Below, one piece after another: positions 1 through 8,599 of a stretch of DNA of 44,388 nt. Positions within the stretch are counted from its first letter, which is position 1, and each line of letters begins with the position of its first letter. Position numbers and translations under genes: made by a program. This DNA comes from Bacteroidales bacterium (GTDB taxonomy: Bacteria; Bacteroidota; Bacteroidia; Bacteroidales; VadinHA17). The DNA lies in NCBI GenBank assembly GCA_021157415.1, contig JAGGWN010000038.1, positions 1 to 44,388 of the forward strand. The letters are read 5' to 3'. The notes below the pieces were generated by a model that did not search any database, had not been told where the DNA came from, and saw only the letters and a program-made list of their open reading frames with translations.

Positions 1-1538
1 CTCCGGCACCCGGTCTGAATGATATTCTGGCTGACATACACAAGGCCAAAGAGGATGATAATATTACGGGCATCTATATTGAGGCAGGCATGTCATCGCC
101 TGGTATCGGAACCATCGAAGAGATCAGAAATGCATTGCTGGATTTCAAACAATCCGGGAAATTCGTACTTGTTTATTGTCCTGATCTCATGCTGCAATCG
201 GCCTATTATCTGGCTACCGCTGCCGATACGATATACATGAATCCGGCAGGGACCTTTCAGCTCACCGGCATGCGTTCGGAGATCATGTATTATAAAAAAG
301 CGCTGGAAAAACTGGGTGTTCATGTTCAGGTTATCAAACATGGTAAATTCAAAAGTGCCGTAGAGCCTTTCATCCGGCAGGACATGAGTCCGGAGAACCG
401 GGAACAAATCCGGGTTTATATGAACTCTATCTGGGATCATATTCTGCAAAACATTTCAACAGCCCGGGGGATCACCGTCAAGAGGCTCAATGAACTCGCA
501 GACAACCTGACCATTGACAGTCCGGAAGCTGCAGTCACCTATCACCTGATTGACGGAGTCAGGTATAAGGATGAGATACTGGACGAACTCAAAGAATGGT
601 CCGGATATTCCGGCAAAGAGGTTCGCCTTATCTCACTGAACAAATACACCAAAGTTCCTTCCGGGAAACATGGATCCTATAGCAAGAATAAAATTGCGGT
701 TATTTATGCTTTCGGAGACATTATAATGGGTGCAGGCAATGAGACAAATATCGGGGACAGGCGTTTTGCGATGGCCATTCGCAAAGCCCGGCTGGACACC
801 AATGTGAAGGCTATCGTCCTGCGTGTCAACTCTCCCGGCGGCAGTGCTTTGGCTTCCGATATTATCTGGAGGGAGGTCGAACTGGCCCATCAGACAAAAC
901 CTGTAGTGGCTTCCATGGGAAACTATGCTGCTTCGGGCGGATACTATATCCTTTCGCCGGCAGATTCGGTATTCACCCAGCCTGTTACTCTTACCGGCTC
1001 AATCGGTGTCTTCGGTCTTATTCCCGATGCAGGAAAATTGTTGCGGGATAAGCTGGGCATCACTTTTGATGTGGAAAAAACAAATAAACATGCTGATTTC
1101 GGCTCTGTTTACCGGCCCCTTTCTCCCGGCGAGAAAATGTTCCTGACCACACAGATAGAAAACACCTATCGGACCTTTGTAAATCACGTCAGCCAGGGCC
1201 GTCACCTGCGGGCTTCTTATGTTGATTCTATCGGACAGGGCAGGGTCTGGAGCGGCATCAACGCCGTTGAAAATGGCCTGGCCGATACCTTTGGCGGACT
1301 GTATGACGCCATAAATGCAGCAGCACAAATGGCCCACCTGGATCATTATCACACGATTACTTTGCCGGTAGTGGAGGATCCCTATCAGAAACTGATCAAA
1401 CAACTTACCGGTGACGTTAGGATGAGAGCCATACCCCGTGAACTGAGAGAACTCTATCAAACATGGAAGGTGATTATGGATACGAAAAATAACATGCCGG
1501 TGATGACAAGGTTACCTTACGAGATCAATGTATATTAA
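1..1538 (+). CDS. sppA: Signal peptide peptidase SppA, 67K type (5' end missing)
   Basis: This membrane-bound serine protease of family S49 digests signal peptides left after protein export. The reading frame is open from base 3 to the stop at 1538, giving about 511 residues. The E. coli protein has 618, so roughly the first 80-100 residues, including the membrane anchor, lie upstream of the window. Both tandem S49 domains are visible. The N-domain motif GKFKSAVEPF carries the likely general-base lysine (codon 351-353). The C-domain motif NSPGGSALASD carries the likely nucleophilic serine (codon 843-845). Together these form the split Ser-Lys dyad known for this family. The gene converges with gltX across a 110-base gap. 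Family assignment is secure; the start is not visible. Confidence 0.93.
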   Translation, partial: PAPGLNDILADIHKAKEDDNITGIYIEAGMSSPGIGTIEEIRNALLDFKQSGKFVLVYCPDLMLQSAYYLATAADTIYMNPAGTFQLTGMRSEIMYYKKALEKLGVHVQVIKHGKFKSAVEPFIRQDMSPENREQIRVYMNSIWDHILQNISTARGITVKRLNELADNLTIDSPEAAVTYHLIDGVRYKDEILDELKEWSGYSGKEVRLISLNKYTKVPSGKHGSYSKNKIAVIYAFGDIIMGAGNETNIGDRRFAMAIRKARLDTNVKAIVLRVNSPGGSALASDIIWREVELAHQTKPVVASMGNYAASGGYYILSPADSVFTQPVTLTGSIGVFGLIPDAGKLLRDKLGITFDVEKTNKHADFGSVYRPLSPGEKMFLTTQIENTYRTFVNHVSQGRHLRASYVDSIGQGRVWSGINAVENGLADTFGGLYDAINAAAQMAHLDHYHTITLPVVEDPYQKLIKQLTGDVRMRAIPRELRELYQTWKVIMDTKNNMPVMTRLPYEINVY

Positions 1539-1578
1539 AATAAAAAAAGGAAGCCTGTAAGTAAACTACTGTTCATAA

Positions 1579-1595
1579 TTTGTGCAAGGCACAAA
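1579..1595. other. Short hairpin between convergent sppA and gltX
   Basis: A perfect 7-bp inverted repeat, TTTGTGC-AAG-GCACAAA, sits between the two convergent genes. It has no T-run on either side, so it is not a standard intrinsic terminator. A role in 3'-end formation for either gene is only a guess. Confidence 0.3.
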
Positions 1596-1648
1596 GCACA
1601 ATGTTCGGAAAATACGGAAACGCTCCGTGTCTTGAGCGATGAGCAATA

Positions 1649-3166
1649 TTATTCCGGCAATTTCTTCAGTCCGTTCTCAATTCTCTTCAGTGTTTCTTCT
1701 TTCCCGATCATCTCCATGATATCAAAGAGATGAGGTCCTCTGGAAGCTCCAACCAACAGCAGGCGCAACGCATTCAGCACCTTTCCCATACCGGTCTCAC
1801 GCTGTTGGATCCATTGTTTCACACTCTCTTCCAGCGTATGGCTGTCAAAAGGGGCTGTCTCCGCCAGTATCTCAGACAGTTCCCGCATCAGTTCCGGTAC
1901 ATCTCCTTTCCATCGTTTTTTAACGACCTTTTCATCATATTGGTCCGGAGCTTTGAAAAAAAACGCGGTTTCGTCCCATAGCTCCTTTACAAAATCCACG
2001 CGTTCCCTGACCATGCTCACCGCTTTTTCCACGAATGGTAAATCAGCTGCTATTCCTTTTTCCATTAAAACCGGGAGAAACAGCTCTGCCACTTCACGTT
2101 CGGTTTTCAATTGCAAAAACTGGTGGTTGAACCAGCGGGCTTTCTGTGGGTCAAACCTGGCTCCCGCCTTGTTGATTCGTTCAAGAGAAAACTGTTCGAT
2201 CAGTTCAACCATGGAGAAGATCTCCTTATCCGTTCCCGGATTCCAGCCCAGCAATGCCAGCATATTTACAAAAGCTTCCGGGAAATAACCCTGCTCTCTG
2301 TAACCCGGATAAATTTCTCCTTCAGGCGTCTTCCAGTTGAGTGGAAATACGGGAAAACCCAACCGGTCCCCGTCTCTTTTGCTCAGCTTGCCTTTCCCAT
2401 CGGGTTTCAGGATAAGGGGAAGGTGGGCAAATAGCGGCGGCTCCCATCCGAAGGCCCGGTAAAGCAGTATATGCAAAGGCAGGGAAGGCAACCACTCTTC
2501 ACCGCGTATCACATGGCTGATTTCCATGAGATGATCATCCACAATGTTAGCCAGATGATAGGTGGGAAGGCCGTCCGATTTAAAAAGTACTTTATCATCC
2601 AGTGTGTCCGGATTGAAGGAGAGATTTCCGCGGATGATATCACGTACCTTTACAGGCTCTCCGGGATCAACCTTGAAACGTACTACATAAGGATCACCCT
2701 TATCAATCATCGTACGGGTTTTTTCTTCCGTCCACACCAAAGAGTTTTTCATCCTGTTACGGACAGCGTGATTATACATAAATGTCTTTCCGCCGGAAGA
2801 ATATTCCTGTCTTTTTTTCTCCAATTCTTCCGGCGTATCAAAAGCATAATACGCCTTTCCTTTTTCAAGAAGGTCCTGTATATATTTTTGATAGATGCTT
2901 TTGCGTTCCGACTGTCGGTAAGGGCCATATTCACCTCCTTCCCGGACCCCTTCGTCAACCTTCATACCACACCACTCCAGTGATTCCATGATGTATTCTT
3001 CAGCTCCGGGGATAAAACGTTTCTGATCCGTATCTTCGATACGAAGAATAAACGTCCCGTTGTTTTTTTTAGCAAAAAGGTAATTAAAAAGGGCTGTCCG
3101 GACACCTCCCAGGTGCAAGGGTCCTGTCGGACTGGGGGCAAAACGGACTCTCACTCGGTTTTCCAT
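1649..3166 (-). CDS. gltX: Glutamyl-tRNA synthetase
   Basis: This cytosolic class I aminoacyl-tRNA synthetase charges tRNA-Glu with glutamate. The N-terminus [21 protein letters not shown] carries the HIGH-type signature (HLGG, residues 18-21). The KMSKS-type motif appears as KLSKRDG in the middle, and the anticodon-binding region follows. The 505-residue length is normal for bacterial GluRS. I chose the ATG at 3166: an in-frame start 12 codons upstream would add an unconserved stretch and would overlap the promoter box at 3183-3190. The gene is divergent from tdh and convergent with sppA, and appears monocistronic. Confidence 0.97.
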   Translation of the reverse strand: MENRVRVRFAPSPTGPLHLGGVRTALFNYLFAKKNNGTFILRIEDTDQKRFIPGAEEYIMESLEWCGMKVDEGVREGGEYGPYRQSERKSIYQKYIQDLLEKGKAYYAFDTPEELEKKRQEYSSGGKTFMYNHAVRNRMKNSLVWTEEKTRTMIDKGDPYVVRFKVDPGEPVKVRDIIRGNLSFNPDTLDDKVLFKSDGLPTYHLANIVDDHLMEISHVIRGEEWLPSLPLHILLYRAFGWEPPLFAHLPLILKPDGKGKLSKRDGDRLGFPVFPLNWKTPEGEIYPGYREQGYFPEAFVNMLALLGWNPGTDKEIFSMVELIEQFSLERINKAGARFDPQKARWFNHQFLQLKTEREVAELFLPVLMEKGIAADLPFVEKAVSMVRERVDFVKELWDETAFFFKAPDQYDEKVVKKRWKGDVPELMRELSEILAETAPFDSHTLEESVKQWIQQRETGMGKVLNALRLLLVGASRGPHLFDIMEMIGKEETLKRIENGLKKLPE

Positions 3167-3182
3167 GATCTGACATTTTCTG

Positions 3183-3190
3183 CAAAGGTA
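3183..3190 (-). promoter_or_regulatory. Bacteroidota -7 box TACCTTTG for gltX
   Basis: On the minus strand TACCTTTG followed by CA matches the Bacteroidota -7 consensus TAnnTTTG. It lies 16 bases upstream of the gltX ATG, implying a very short leader. No clear TTTG -33 element is seen at the usual distance. Confidence 0.45.
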
Positions 3191-3286
3191 ACAAATCTCC
3201 AAACGATCATATGTTAAAAATCATTTGTCCGCACCAAAATATTCATTTATTTCGTACTTGTGAATACTATAATGAAGCATTGATTT

Positions 3287-4243
3287 ATGAAAGAAAACAT
3301 TATGATCATCGGAGCTTCGGGCCAGATTGGATCGGAGCTGACAATGAAGCTGCGCGAAATATACGGTGCAGGACATATATACGCCACCGACCTGAAAGAA
3401 CCGGCTCCGGATGTATTGCAGAGCGGTCCGTTTGAACTGCTGGATGTCATGGATGACAAAAGACTGATTCATTTTGTCATACGTCACCATATCACACAGA
3501 TATATCACCTGGCCGCGGTTCTGTCGGGCAATGCGGAAAAACTTCCGATGCAGGCCTGGCATATCAACATGAACAGTCTGCTGAATGTGTTGGATCTGGC
3601 CAAAGAAGTAGAAGAGATCAAAAAGGTTTTCTGGCCTAGTTCTATAGCCGTTTTCGGGCCGACCACCCCGAAAAAAAAGACCCCGCAACTTACCATAATG
3701 GAGCCCAATACGGTGTATGGCATCAGCAAGCTGGCCGGCGAGAGGTGGATCGAATATTTTCATAAAAGATACCATGTGGATACACGAAGCATCCGTTATC
3801 CCGGGCTGATAAGCTACAAGACAGAACCTGGTGGCGGAACGACGGATTATGCCGTGGAGATTTTTTACCATGCCATCAAACATGGTCGGTATGAATGTTT
3901 TCTGGATAAGAATACCACACTGCCCATGCTCTATATGTCGGATGCCATTGAAGCAACGGTAAAACTGATGGAATCGGACGTTTCTTCCCTGAGCATTCAG
4001 TCCGCTTATAATATCGGAGGCCTGAGTTTCAGCCCGGAAGAGCTGGCTGTCGAAATACGAAAACACATCCCTGATTTCATCATCACCTATAAACCGGATT
4101 TCCGCCAGGACATTGCCGCAACCTGGCCGGAAAGCATAGAGGATAAGGTGGCCAGAAACGACTGGGGCTACCATCCGCAATATGACCTGTCTGCAATGAC
4201 GGAACTGATGCTGAATGAGATACGGGAAAAGTTAAACAAATAA
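3287..4243 (+). CDS. tdh: L-threonine 3-dehydrogenase, short-chain (SDR/epimerase-like) type
   Basis: This enzyme oxidises L-threonine to 2-amino-3-ketobutyrate with NAD+. The N-terminal Rossmann motif GASGQIG (residues 9-15) and the SDR catalytic pair Tyr144-x3-Lys148 (VYGISK) are present, with the upstream Ser of SSIAVFG. The 318-residue length fits the UDP-galactose-epimerase-like TDH class, not the zinc-dependent alcohol-dehydrogenase class. The kbl gene follows after 12 bases and encodes the next step, which makes the assignment firm even though the SDR fold alone would be ambiguous. The pair converts threonine to glycine and acetyl-CoA. Confidence 0.9.
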   Translation: MKENIMIIGASGQIGSELTMKLREIYGAGHIYATDLKEPAPDVLQSGPFELLDVMDDKRLIHFVIRHHITQIYHLAAVLSGNAEKLPMQAWHINMNSLLNVLDLAKEVEEIKKVFWPSSIAVFGPTTPKKKTPQLTIMEPNTVYGISKLAGERWIEYFHKRYHVDTRSIRYPGLISYKTEPGGGTTDYAVEIFYHAIKHGRYECFLDKNTTLPMLYMSDAIEATVKLMESDVSSLSIQSAYNIGGLSFSPEELAVEIRKHIPDFIITYKPDFRQDIAATWPESIEDKVARNDWGYHPQYDLSAMTELMLNEIREKLNK

Positions 4244-4255
4244 ATATCCATCATC

Positions 4256-5449
4256 ATGTATAGCGAAAAAATTAAACAACATTTCAGGAATGAACTTGAC
4301 AGTATCCGGGATGCCGGTCTGTTTAAGGACGAAAGGATCATCGCCTCCCCACAGGGTGCTGAGATCACGATCTCAACAGGGGAAAAGGTTCTGAATTTTT
4401 GTGCCAATAATTACCTGGGTCTCTCCAACAGTCCCGAATTGATCCGGGCTGCCAAAGAGGCCATGGACACCAGAGGCTATGGGATGTCCTCGGTACGGTT
4501 TATATGCGGCACCCAGGATCTGCATAAGGAACTGGAATACAGGATTGCAAAATTCTTCGGGACGGAAGATTCGATCCTGTATGCTGCCTGCTTTGATGCC
4601 AATGGCGGTCTTTTTGAACCACTGTTGACGGAAGAGGATGCCATTATTTCCGATATGCTTAATCATGCGTCCATTATTGACGGAGTAAGGTTATGCAAAG
4701 CCCAGCGATTCAGATACCGTAACGGTGATATGCAAGACCTGGAAGAAAAACTAAAAGAAGCACAATCCGCCCGTTTCAGGGTCATTATTACGGATGGTGT
4801 GTTCTCGATGGACGGAAATGTTGCCCCGGTGGATGAGATTGTCCGTCTGGCCGATCAATATGATGCGATGGTTATGGTAGATGAGAGTCACTCGGCCGGC
4901 GTAGTGGGAGAAACCGGCAGAGGAGTGACCGAACTGTTCAACATCCGCGGACGGGTAGATCTTATCACCGGCACCCTGGGGAAAGCTTTCGGCGGAGCGA
5001 TCGGAGGATTCACCACGGGCAGGAAGGAGATTATCGAAATGCTGAGACAACGGTCACGACCTTATCTTTTCTCTAACTCCCTGCCTCCGGCAGTGGTGGG
5101 TGCTGCCATCAAAATGTTTGATATGATGGATCAGACTTCTGCCCTGCAGGAAAAACTACACCGCAATACCGGTTACTTCATGGAGAAAATGGAGAAACTC
5201 GGATTTGACCTGAAACCCACCCAATCGGCTATTTGTGCCGTAATGCTCTATGATGCCAAGCTTTCCCAGGATTTTGCCGAAAAGCTTCTGGATGAAGGGA
5301 TTTATGTCATAGGTTTTTATTATCCGGTGGTACCGAAAGGACAAGCTCGTATCCGGGTACAGCTCTCGGCGGCACATGATACGGAACATATCGACCAGGC
5401 CGTTGCCGCTTTTGAAAAAGTCGGAAAAGAACTGGGAGTGATAAAATAA
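4256..5449 (+). CDS. kbl: Glycine C-acetyltransferase (2-amino-3-ketobutyrate CoA ligase)
   Basis: This PLP enzyme of the alpha-oxoamine synthase family cleaves 2-amino-3-ketobutyrate with CoA to glycine and acetyl-CoA. Visible features are FCANNYLGL near residue 48, the PLP-contacting DESHSAG (209-215) and the Schiff-base lysine in TGTLGKAFGG (Lys243). The 397-residue length is typical. Related enzymes are serine palmitoyltransferase and 8-amino-7-oxononanoate synthase; the close sequence and the upstream tdh favour Kbl. It is co-transcribed with tdh and ends at an intrinsic terminator. Confidence 0.95.
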   Translation: MYSEKIKQHFRNELDSIRDAGLFKDERIIASPQGAEITISTGEKVLNFCANNYLGLSNSPELIRAAKEAMDTRGYGMSSVRFICGTQDLHKELEYRIAKFFGTEDSILYAACFDANGGLFEPLLTEEDAIISDMLNHASIIDGVRLCKAQRFRYRNGDMQDLEEKLKEAQSARFRVIITDGVFSMDGNVAPVDEIVRLADQYDAMVMVDESHSAGVVGETGRGVTELFNIRGRVDLITGTLGKAFGGAIGGFTTGRKEIIEMLRQRSRPYLFSNSLPPAVVGAAIKMFDMMDQTSALQEKLHRNTGYFMEKMEKLGFDLKPTQSAICAVMLYDAKLSQDFAEKLLDEGIYVIGFYYPVVPKGQARIRVQLSAAHDTEHIDQAVAAFEKVGKELGVIK

Positions 5450-5451
5450 GA

Positions 5452-5478
5452 AAAGGAGCTTTCGGCCCTCCTTTCTTT
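5452..5478 (+). terminator. Intrinsic terminator after tdh-kbl
   Basis: The stem AAAGGAG/CTCCTTT (5452-5458 with 5468-5474) and a 9-base loop are followed by the T-rich CTTT. It begins right after the kbl stop codon. Confidence 0.65.
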
Positions 5479-5479
5479 G

Positions 5480-5649
5480 TTATCCCAAATTCCGCCATAG
5501 AAAACACAAAACAGTAAATTCCTAAGTCAGCATCGCTTTCGCGTAGCTTCAGCGGAGCAAAGGATTTACCCGGTACGACCTACGGCTTGTGCGCCATAGA
5601 AGATATTTTCGAGATTTCTATTGCGAAAACTGGGTTTAACAACCCCGGA
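5480..5649. other. Intergenic stretch between kbl and nrdJ, possible degenerate repeat
   Basis: About 170 bases lie between the kbl terminator and the nrdJ stop codon. No gene or RNA is recognised. The part from about 5533 to 5600 is richer in CG dinucleotides than the flanking sequence (CGCTTTCGCGTAGC, CAGCGGAGC, CTACGGC) and looks like a dispersed intergenic repeat remnant. I cannot show a second copy inside this window. Confidence 0.2.
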
Positions 5650-8271
5650 TCATCCGCATTTGGATGACCCGCAATCCATACAGATCAGGCAACCTTCCTG
5701 GTAGATAAGGTTTGTCGAACCGCAGGCCTGGCATTTTTCGCCGTCAAAAGCCTTGGTACCGTCCGGTATAAATTTTTTCAGTGTCCTGGCTACGCCGGCT
5801 TTCCAGGTATTGATGCTCTCGTTGTCTAACTGCAGTTTGGATACCAGCTCAACAACATTCGGAATAGGCATGCCGTGCCTGAGCACTCCGGAGATCAGCT
5901 TGGCATAGTTCCAGAATTCTTTGTTAAACATATGGGACAAACCGCCTACCGTATTCTTATATCCGTATTTATCAGTATACTGAAAATCATACCGGGCACT
6001 TCCGTCGGTTTCGCGAACCTTGATGATCTTCCCTTTGGTAATGCTCTTCGGAATGACCAGAGCATCTTCTTCTTCCATCCCCGTAAATATCTCATAGGGT
6101 CTTCCATCCTTGATTCCCACAAAAGCAACCCATTTTTCATTGTTGTTATGAAAGCGAACGATCTCCGCATCCAGCACTTTGGGTCTTTTTTCAAAATTAG
6201 GTTTTTCGGCAGATACGGTTCCTTTCTTGTCATGGGAGACTAGCACCCCATCGCGGGAACCTTCCCGATACACGGTCACCCCTTTACACCCCGCATTCCA
6301 GGCTGTAACATATAGATTCCCTACCAGATCTTCCGTAGCTGCAGAAGGTAGATTGACCGTGACACTGATGGAGTGATCCACCCATTTCTGGATCTCTCCC
6401 TGCATTTTGACCTTGGCCACCCAGTCAATATCGTTGGACGTGGCATTGTGGTAGGGAGATTTCCTGATCACCTCGTTCAGCTCTTCATCCGAGTATTTTT
6501 CCACATCCTCAATCTTGTAACCGTTTACTTCCAGCCATGTTTTAAATTTATGATGGAAGACATTGTATTCTTCCCAGGTATCTCCCACATCATCGATAAA
6601 GGAAACGTGAACATCACTGTCATTGGGGTTTACTTTTCTTCTTCTCTTATAAACGGGCCGGAATACAGGTTCAATTCCGGAAGTGGTCTGTGTCATCAGA
6701 CTGGTAGAGCCGGTGGGAGCAATGGTAAGCAAGGAAATATTTCTCCGACCATGTTTAACCATTTCTTCATAGAGAGCCGGATCTGCCTCTTTAAGACGTA
6801 AGATAAAAGGATTGTTCTTTTCCTTGTTGGCATCATATATTTCGAAAGCGCCTCTTTCCTTAGCCATTTCCACCGAAGCGCGGTATACTTCAATCGCCAG
6901 GGTTTTATGAATTTCTACGGAAAAATCGATGGAATTATCATTCCCGTACTGCAAACCGAGGGCCGCATGCATGTCTCCTTCAGCCGTGATGCCAATCCCG
7001 GTTCGTCTGGCTTCGAGAGCTTTGTGACGGATGTTTTCCCACAATTTCCTTTCCACAAATTTTACATCTTCGCTCTCCGGGTCTTTGTTAATTTTATCCA
7101 GAATTTTATCAATCTTTTCGAGTTCAAGATCAATGATATCATCCATGATGCGTTGCGCGTGATGAGCGTGCTCCCTGAACTTCCCGAAGTTGAATTTGGC
7201 TTTCGGTGTGAAGGGATTATCCACATAACCGTATAGATTGATGGCCAGCAAACGGCAACTGTCATACGGACATAGCGGGATCTCTCCGCAAGGGTTGGTA
7301 GCCACGGTACGATACCCGAGGTCGGCATAGGAATCGGCCACAGACTCGCGGATAATGGTGTCCCAGAAAAGAATCCCTGGTTCTGCAGATTGCCAGGCAT
7401 TGTGAACGATCTTATCCCACAGTTTACGTGCATCCACTTCTTTTTTTACCCAGGGGTTGTCCGAATCTATGGGAAACTGTTGCACGTAAGGTTTGTTGTC
7501 CACTACGGCCTGCATGAATTCATCGTCGATTTTTACCGAGACATTGGCCCCTGTCACTTTTCCTGATTCCAGCTTGGCGTCAATAAACGTCTCTGCATCC
7601 GGATGTCTGATGGAGATGGTTAGCATCAAAGCTCCGCGACGGCCATCCTGGGCTACTTCCCGTGTCGAGTTCGAGTAGCGCTCCATAAACGGAACCACCC
7701 CCGTTGAGGTAAGCGCGCTGTTCAGCACCGGACTGCCGGCAGGACGTATATGTGACAGGTCATGGCCTACCCCGCCGCGACGTTTCATGAGTTGTACCTG
7801 TTCCTGGTCGATCTTCATGATGGCCCCATAAGAGTCCGAAGCACCTTCATTGCCTATCACAAAACAATTGGATAACGAAACAATCTGGTGATCATTCCCG
7901 ATTCCGGACATAGGACCTCCCTGTGGCACAATGTATTTAAAATCCTTCAGCAACTCAAATAATTTTTCTTCCGGCATGGGATTGGGATATTTGCTCTCTA
8001 TCCTTGCCAGCTCCCTTGCCAGCCGGCGATGCATATCATCCGGTGTTTTTTCATAAAGGTTTCCTTCCGAGTCTTTCAGTGCATATTTTGTTACCCATAC
8101 CTTTGCTGCCAGTTCATCCCCTTTAAAATATTCCCTGGAAGCCTGCAAGGCTTCCTCAAAAGAAAAAATCCTCTTCCCCGCTTTTTTATCCTGAATCTTT
8201 ATGGGTTTAAAGATTGGTGAATTCTCTTCTTTAACTTTGGTTTTGGTTTGACCGGCAAATAAATCGTCCAT
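5650..8271 (-). CDS. nrdJ: Adenosylcobalamin-dependent (class II) ribonucleoside-diphosphate reductase
   Basis: This enzyme reduces ribonucleotides to deoxyribonucleotides using a radical from adenosylcobalamin, so it works with or without oxygen. The 873-residue protein has the three active-site cysteines expected for the family: SNCF (Cys136), NPCGE (Cys328, thiyl radical) and Cys339. The 11-residue spacing of the last two matches the class II pattern. The motif APTGSTS, typical of the substrate phosphate site, follows. The C-terminus is a cysteine-rich tail (CQACG...CLICMDCGSSKCG), resembling a zinc ribbon plus a redox-active CxxxC end. No ATP-cone is evident at the N-terminus, so activity regulation by dATP is not expected there. 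It is a single gene with an inverted-repeat-rich upstream region. Confidence 0.95.
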   Translation of the reverse strand: MDDLFAGQTKTKVKEENSPIFKPIKIQDKKAGKRIFSFEEALQASREYFKGDELAAKVWVTKYALKDSEGNLYEKTPDDMHRRLARELARIESKYPNPMPEEKLFELLKDFKYIVPQGGPMSGIGNDHQIVSLSNCFVIGNEGASDSYGAIMKIDQEQVQLMKRRGGVGHDLSHIRPAGSPVLNSALTSTGVVPFMERYSNSTREVAQDGRRGALMLTISIRHPDAETFIDAKLESGKVTGANVSVKIDDEFMQAVVDNKPYVQQFPIDSDNPWVKKEVDARKLWDKIVHNAWQSAEPGILFWDTIIRESVADSYADLGYRTVATNPCGEIPLCPYDSCRLLAINLYGYVDNPFTPKAKFNFGKFREHAHHAQRIMDDIIDLELEKIDKILDKINKDPESEDVKFVERKLWENIRHKALEARRTGIGITAEGDMHAALGLQYGNDNSIDFSVEIHKTLAIEVYRASVEMAKERGAFEIYDANKEKNNPFILRLKEADPALYEEMVKHGRRNISLLTIAPTGSTSLMTQTTSGIEPVFRPVYKRRRKVNPNDSDVHVSFIDDVGDTWEEYNVFHHKFKTWLEVNGYKIEDVEKYSDEELNEVIRKSPYHNATSNDIDWVAKVKMQGEIQKWVDHSISVTVNLPSAATEDLVGNLYVTAWNAGCKGVTVYREGSRDGVLVSHDKKGTVSAEKPNFEKRPKVLDAEIVRFHNNNEKWVAFVGIKDGRPYEIFTGMEEEDALVIPKSITKGKIIKVRETDGSARYDFQYTDKYGYKNTVGGLSHMFNKEFWNYAKLISGVLRHGMPIPNVVELVSKLQLDNESINTWKAGVARTLKKFIPDGTKAFDGEKCQACGSTNLIYQEGCLICMDCGSSKCG

Positions 8272-8309
8272 AGGTAATAACTTTAAAGCATTGAAAACAA
8301 ACAGATAAG

Positions 8310-8329
8310 TTCCGAAAAATTTTTCGGAA
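8310..8329. promoter_or_regulatory. Perfect 20-bp palindrome upstream of nrdJ
   Basis: TTCCGAAAAATTTTTCGGAA is its own reverse complement and lies 39-58 bases upstream of the nrdJ ATG. The position suits an operator for a dimeric regulator or a leader hairpin. No T-run follows it on the nrdJ strand, so it is not a terminator. The function is inferred from position only. Confidence 0.45.
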
Positions 8330-8418
8330 GACGGGAATCAAATTTAGTAACTGAACCGTGACCTCACAATAGCAGATCATTCGTTTTTATTAACATTTTG
8401 CTAAAGTTATAAACTACA

Positions 8419-8472
8419 ATCTGTATCTGATTAAGCATAAAACGATTATCTGTAATAATCAGAAATACAGAT
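8419..8472. repeat. Long imperfect inverted repeat upstream of nrdJ
   Basis: Bases 8419-8433 pair with 8456-8472 over 15 bp, interrupted only by two unpaired A residues at 8463-8464, around a 22-base loop. A competing inner hairpin, GATTAT-CTGTA-ATAATC (8444-8460), overlaps the right arm. If transcribed toward nrdJ, the two structures are mutually exclusive. Confidence 0.5.
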
Positions 8473-8545
8473 AGATATAAAATTCATATATCTTCGTCTT
8501 TTGTATCTTTCCTTACTGTACAAAGGGTTGTAAGCAGATTGGATT

Positions 8546-8581
8546 CAAAAAAAAAAGAGAGAAATTTTTCTCTCTTTTTTT
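8546..8581 (-). terminator. Intrinsic terminator of the TonB-dependent receptor gene
   Basis: On the minus strand the stem AGAGAGAAA/TTTCTCTCT is flanked by A and T runs, about 20 bases after the receptor's stop codon. The symmetry means it could also act on the other strand, but no plus-strand gene reads into it. Confidence 0.75.
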
Positions 8582-8599
8582 GAACAAAAGTTTTAAATT

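Larger units (their letters stand above)
8272..8599. other. 328-base intergenic region upstream of nrdJ
   Basis: This gap separates the nrdJ start from the end of the TonB-receptor gene, both on the minus strand. It is AT-rich and has no coding signal. It holds a perfect 20-bp palindrome (8310-8329), a long imperfect inverted repeat (8419-8472) and the terminator of the upstream gene (8546-8581). The hexamer ATCTGT or its complement recurs at about 8301, 8419, 8448 and 8467. I found neither the conserved blocks of a cobalamin riboswitch nor an NrdR-box pair. Confidence 0.5.

Noticed and set aside
999-1460. Minus-strand open frame opposite the sppA C-terminal domain
   Set aside because: It lies entirely inside the conserved SppA coding sequence and shows no motif.
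3221-4180. Long open frame on the minus strand opposite tdh
   Set aside because: It is the antisense shadow of a clearly conserved gene, has no recognisable domain, and would overlap tdh almost completely.
8272-8599. Cobalamin riboswitch or NrdR box upstream of the B12-dependent nrdJ
   Set aside because: I looked for the conserved cobalamin-riboswitch blocks and for paired NrdR-type boxes and found neither. Only unrelated inverted repeats are present.
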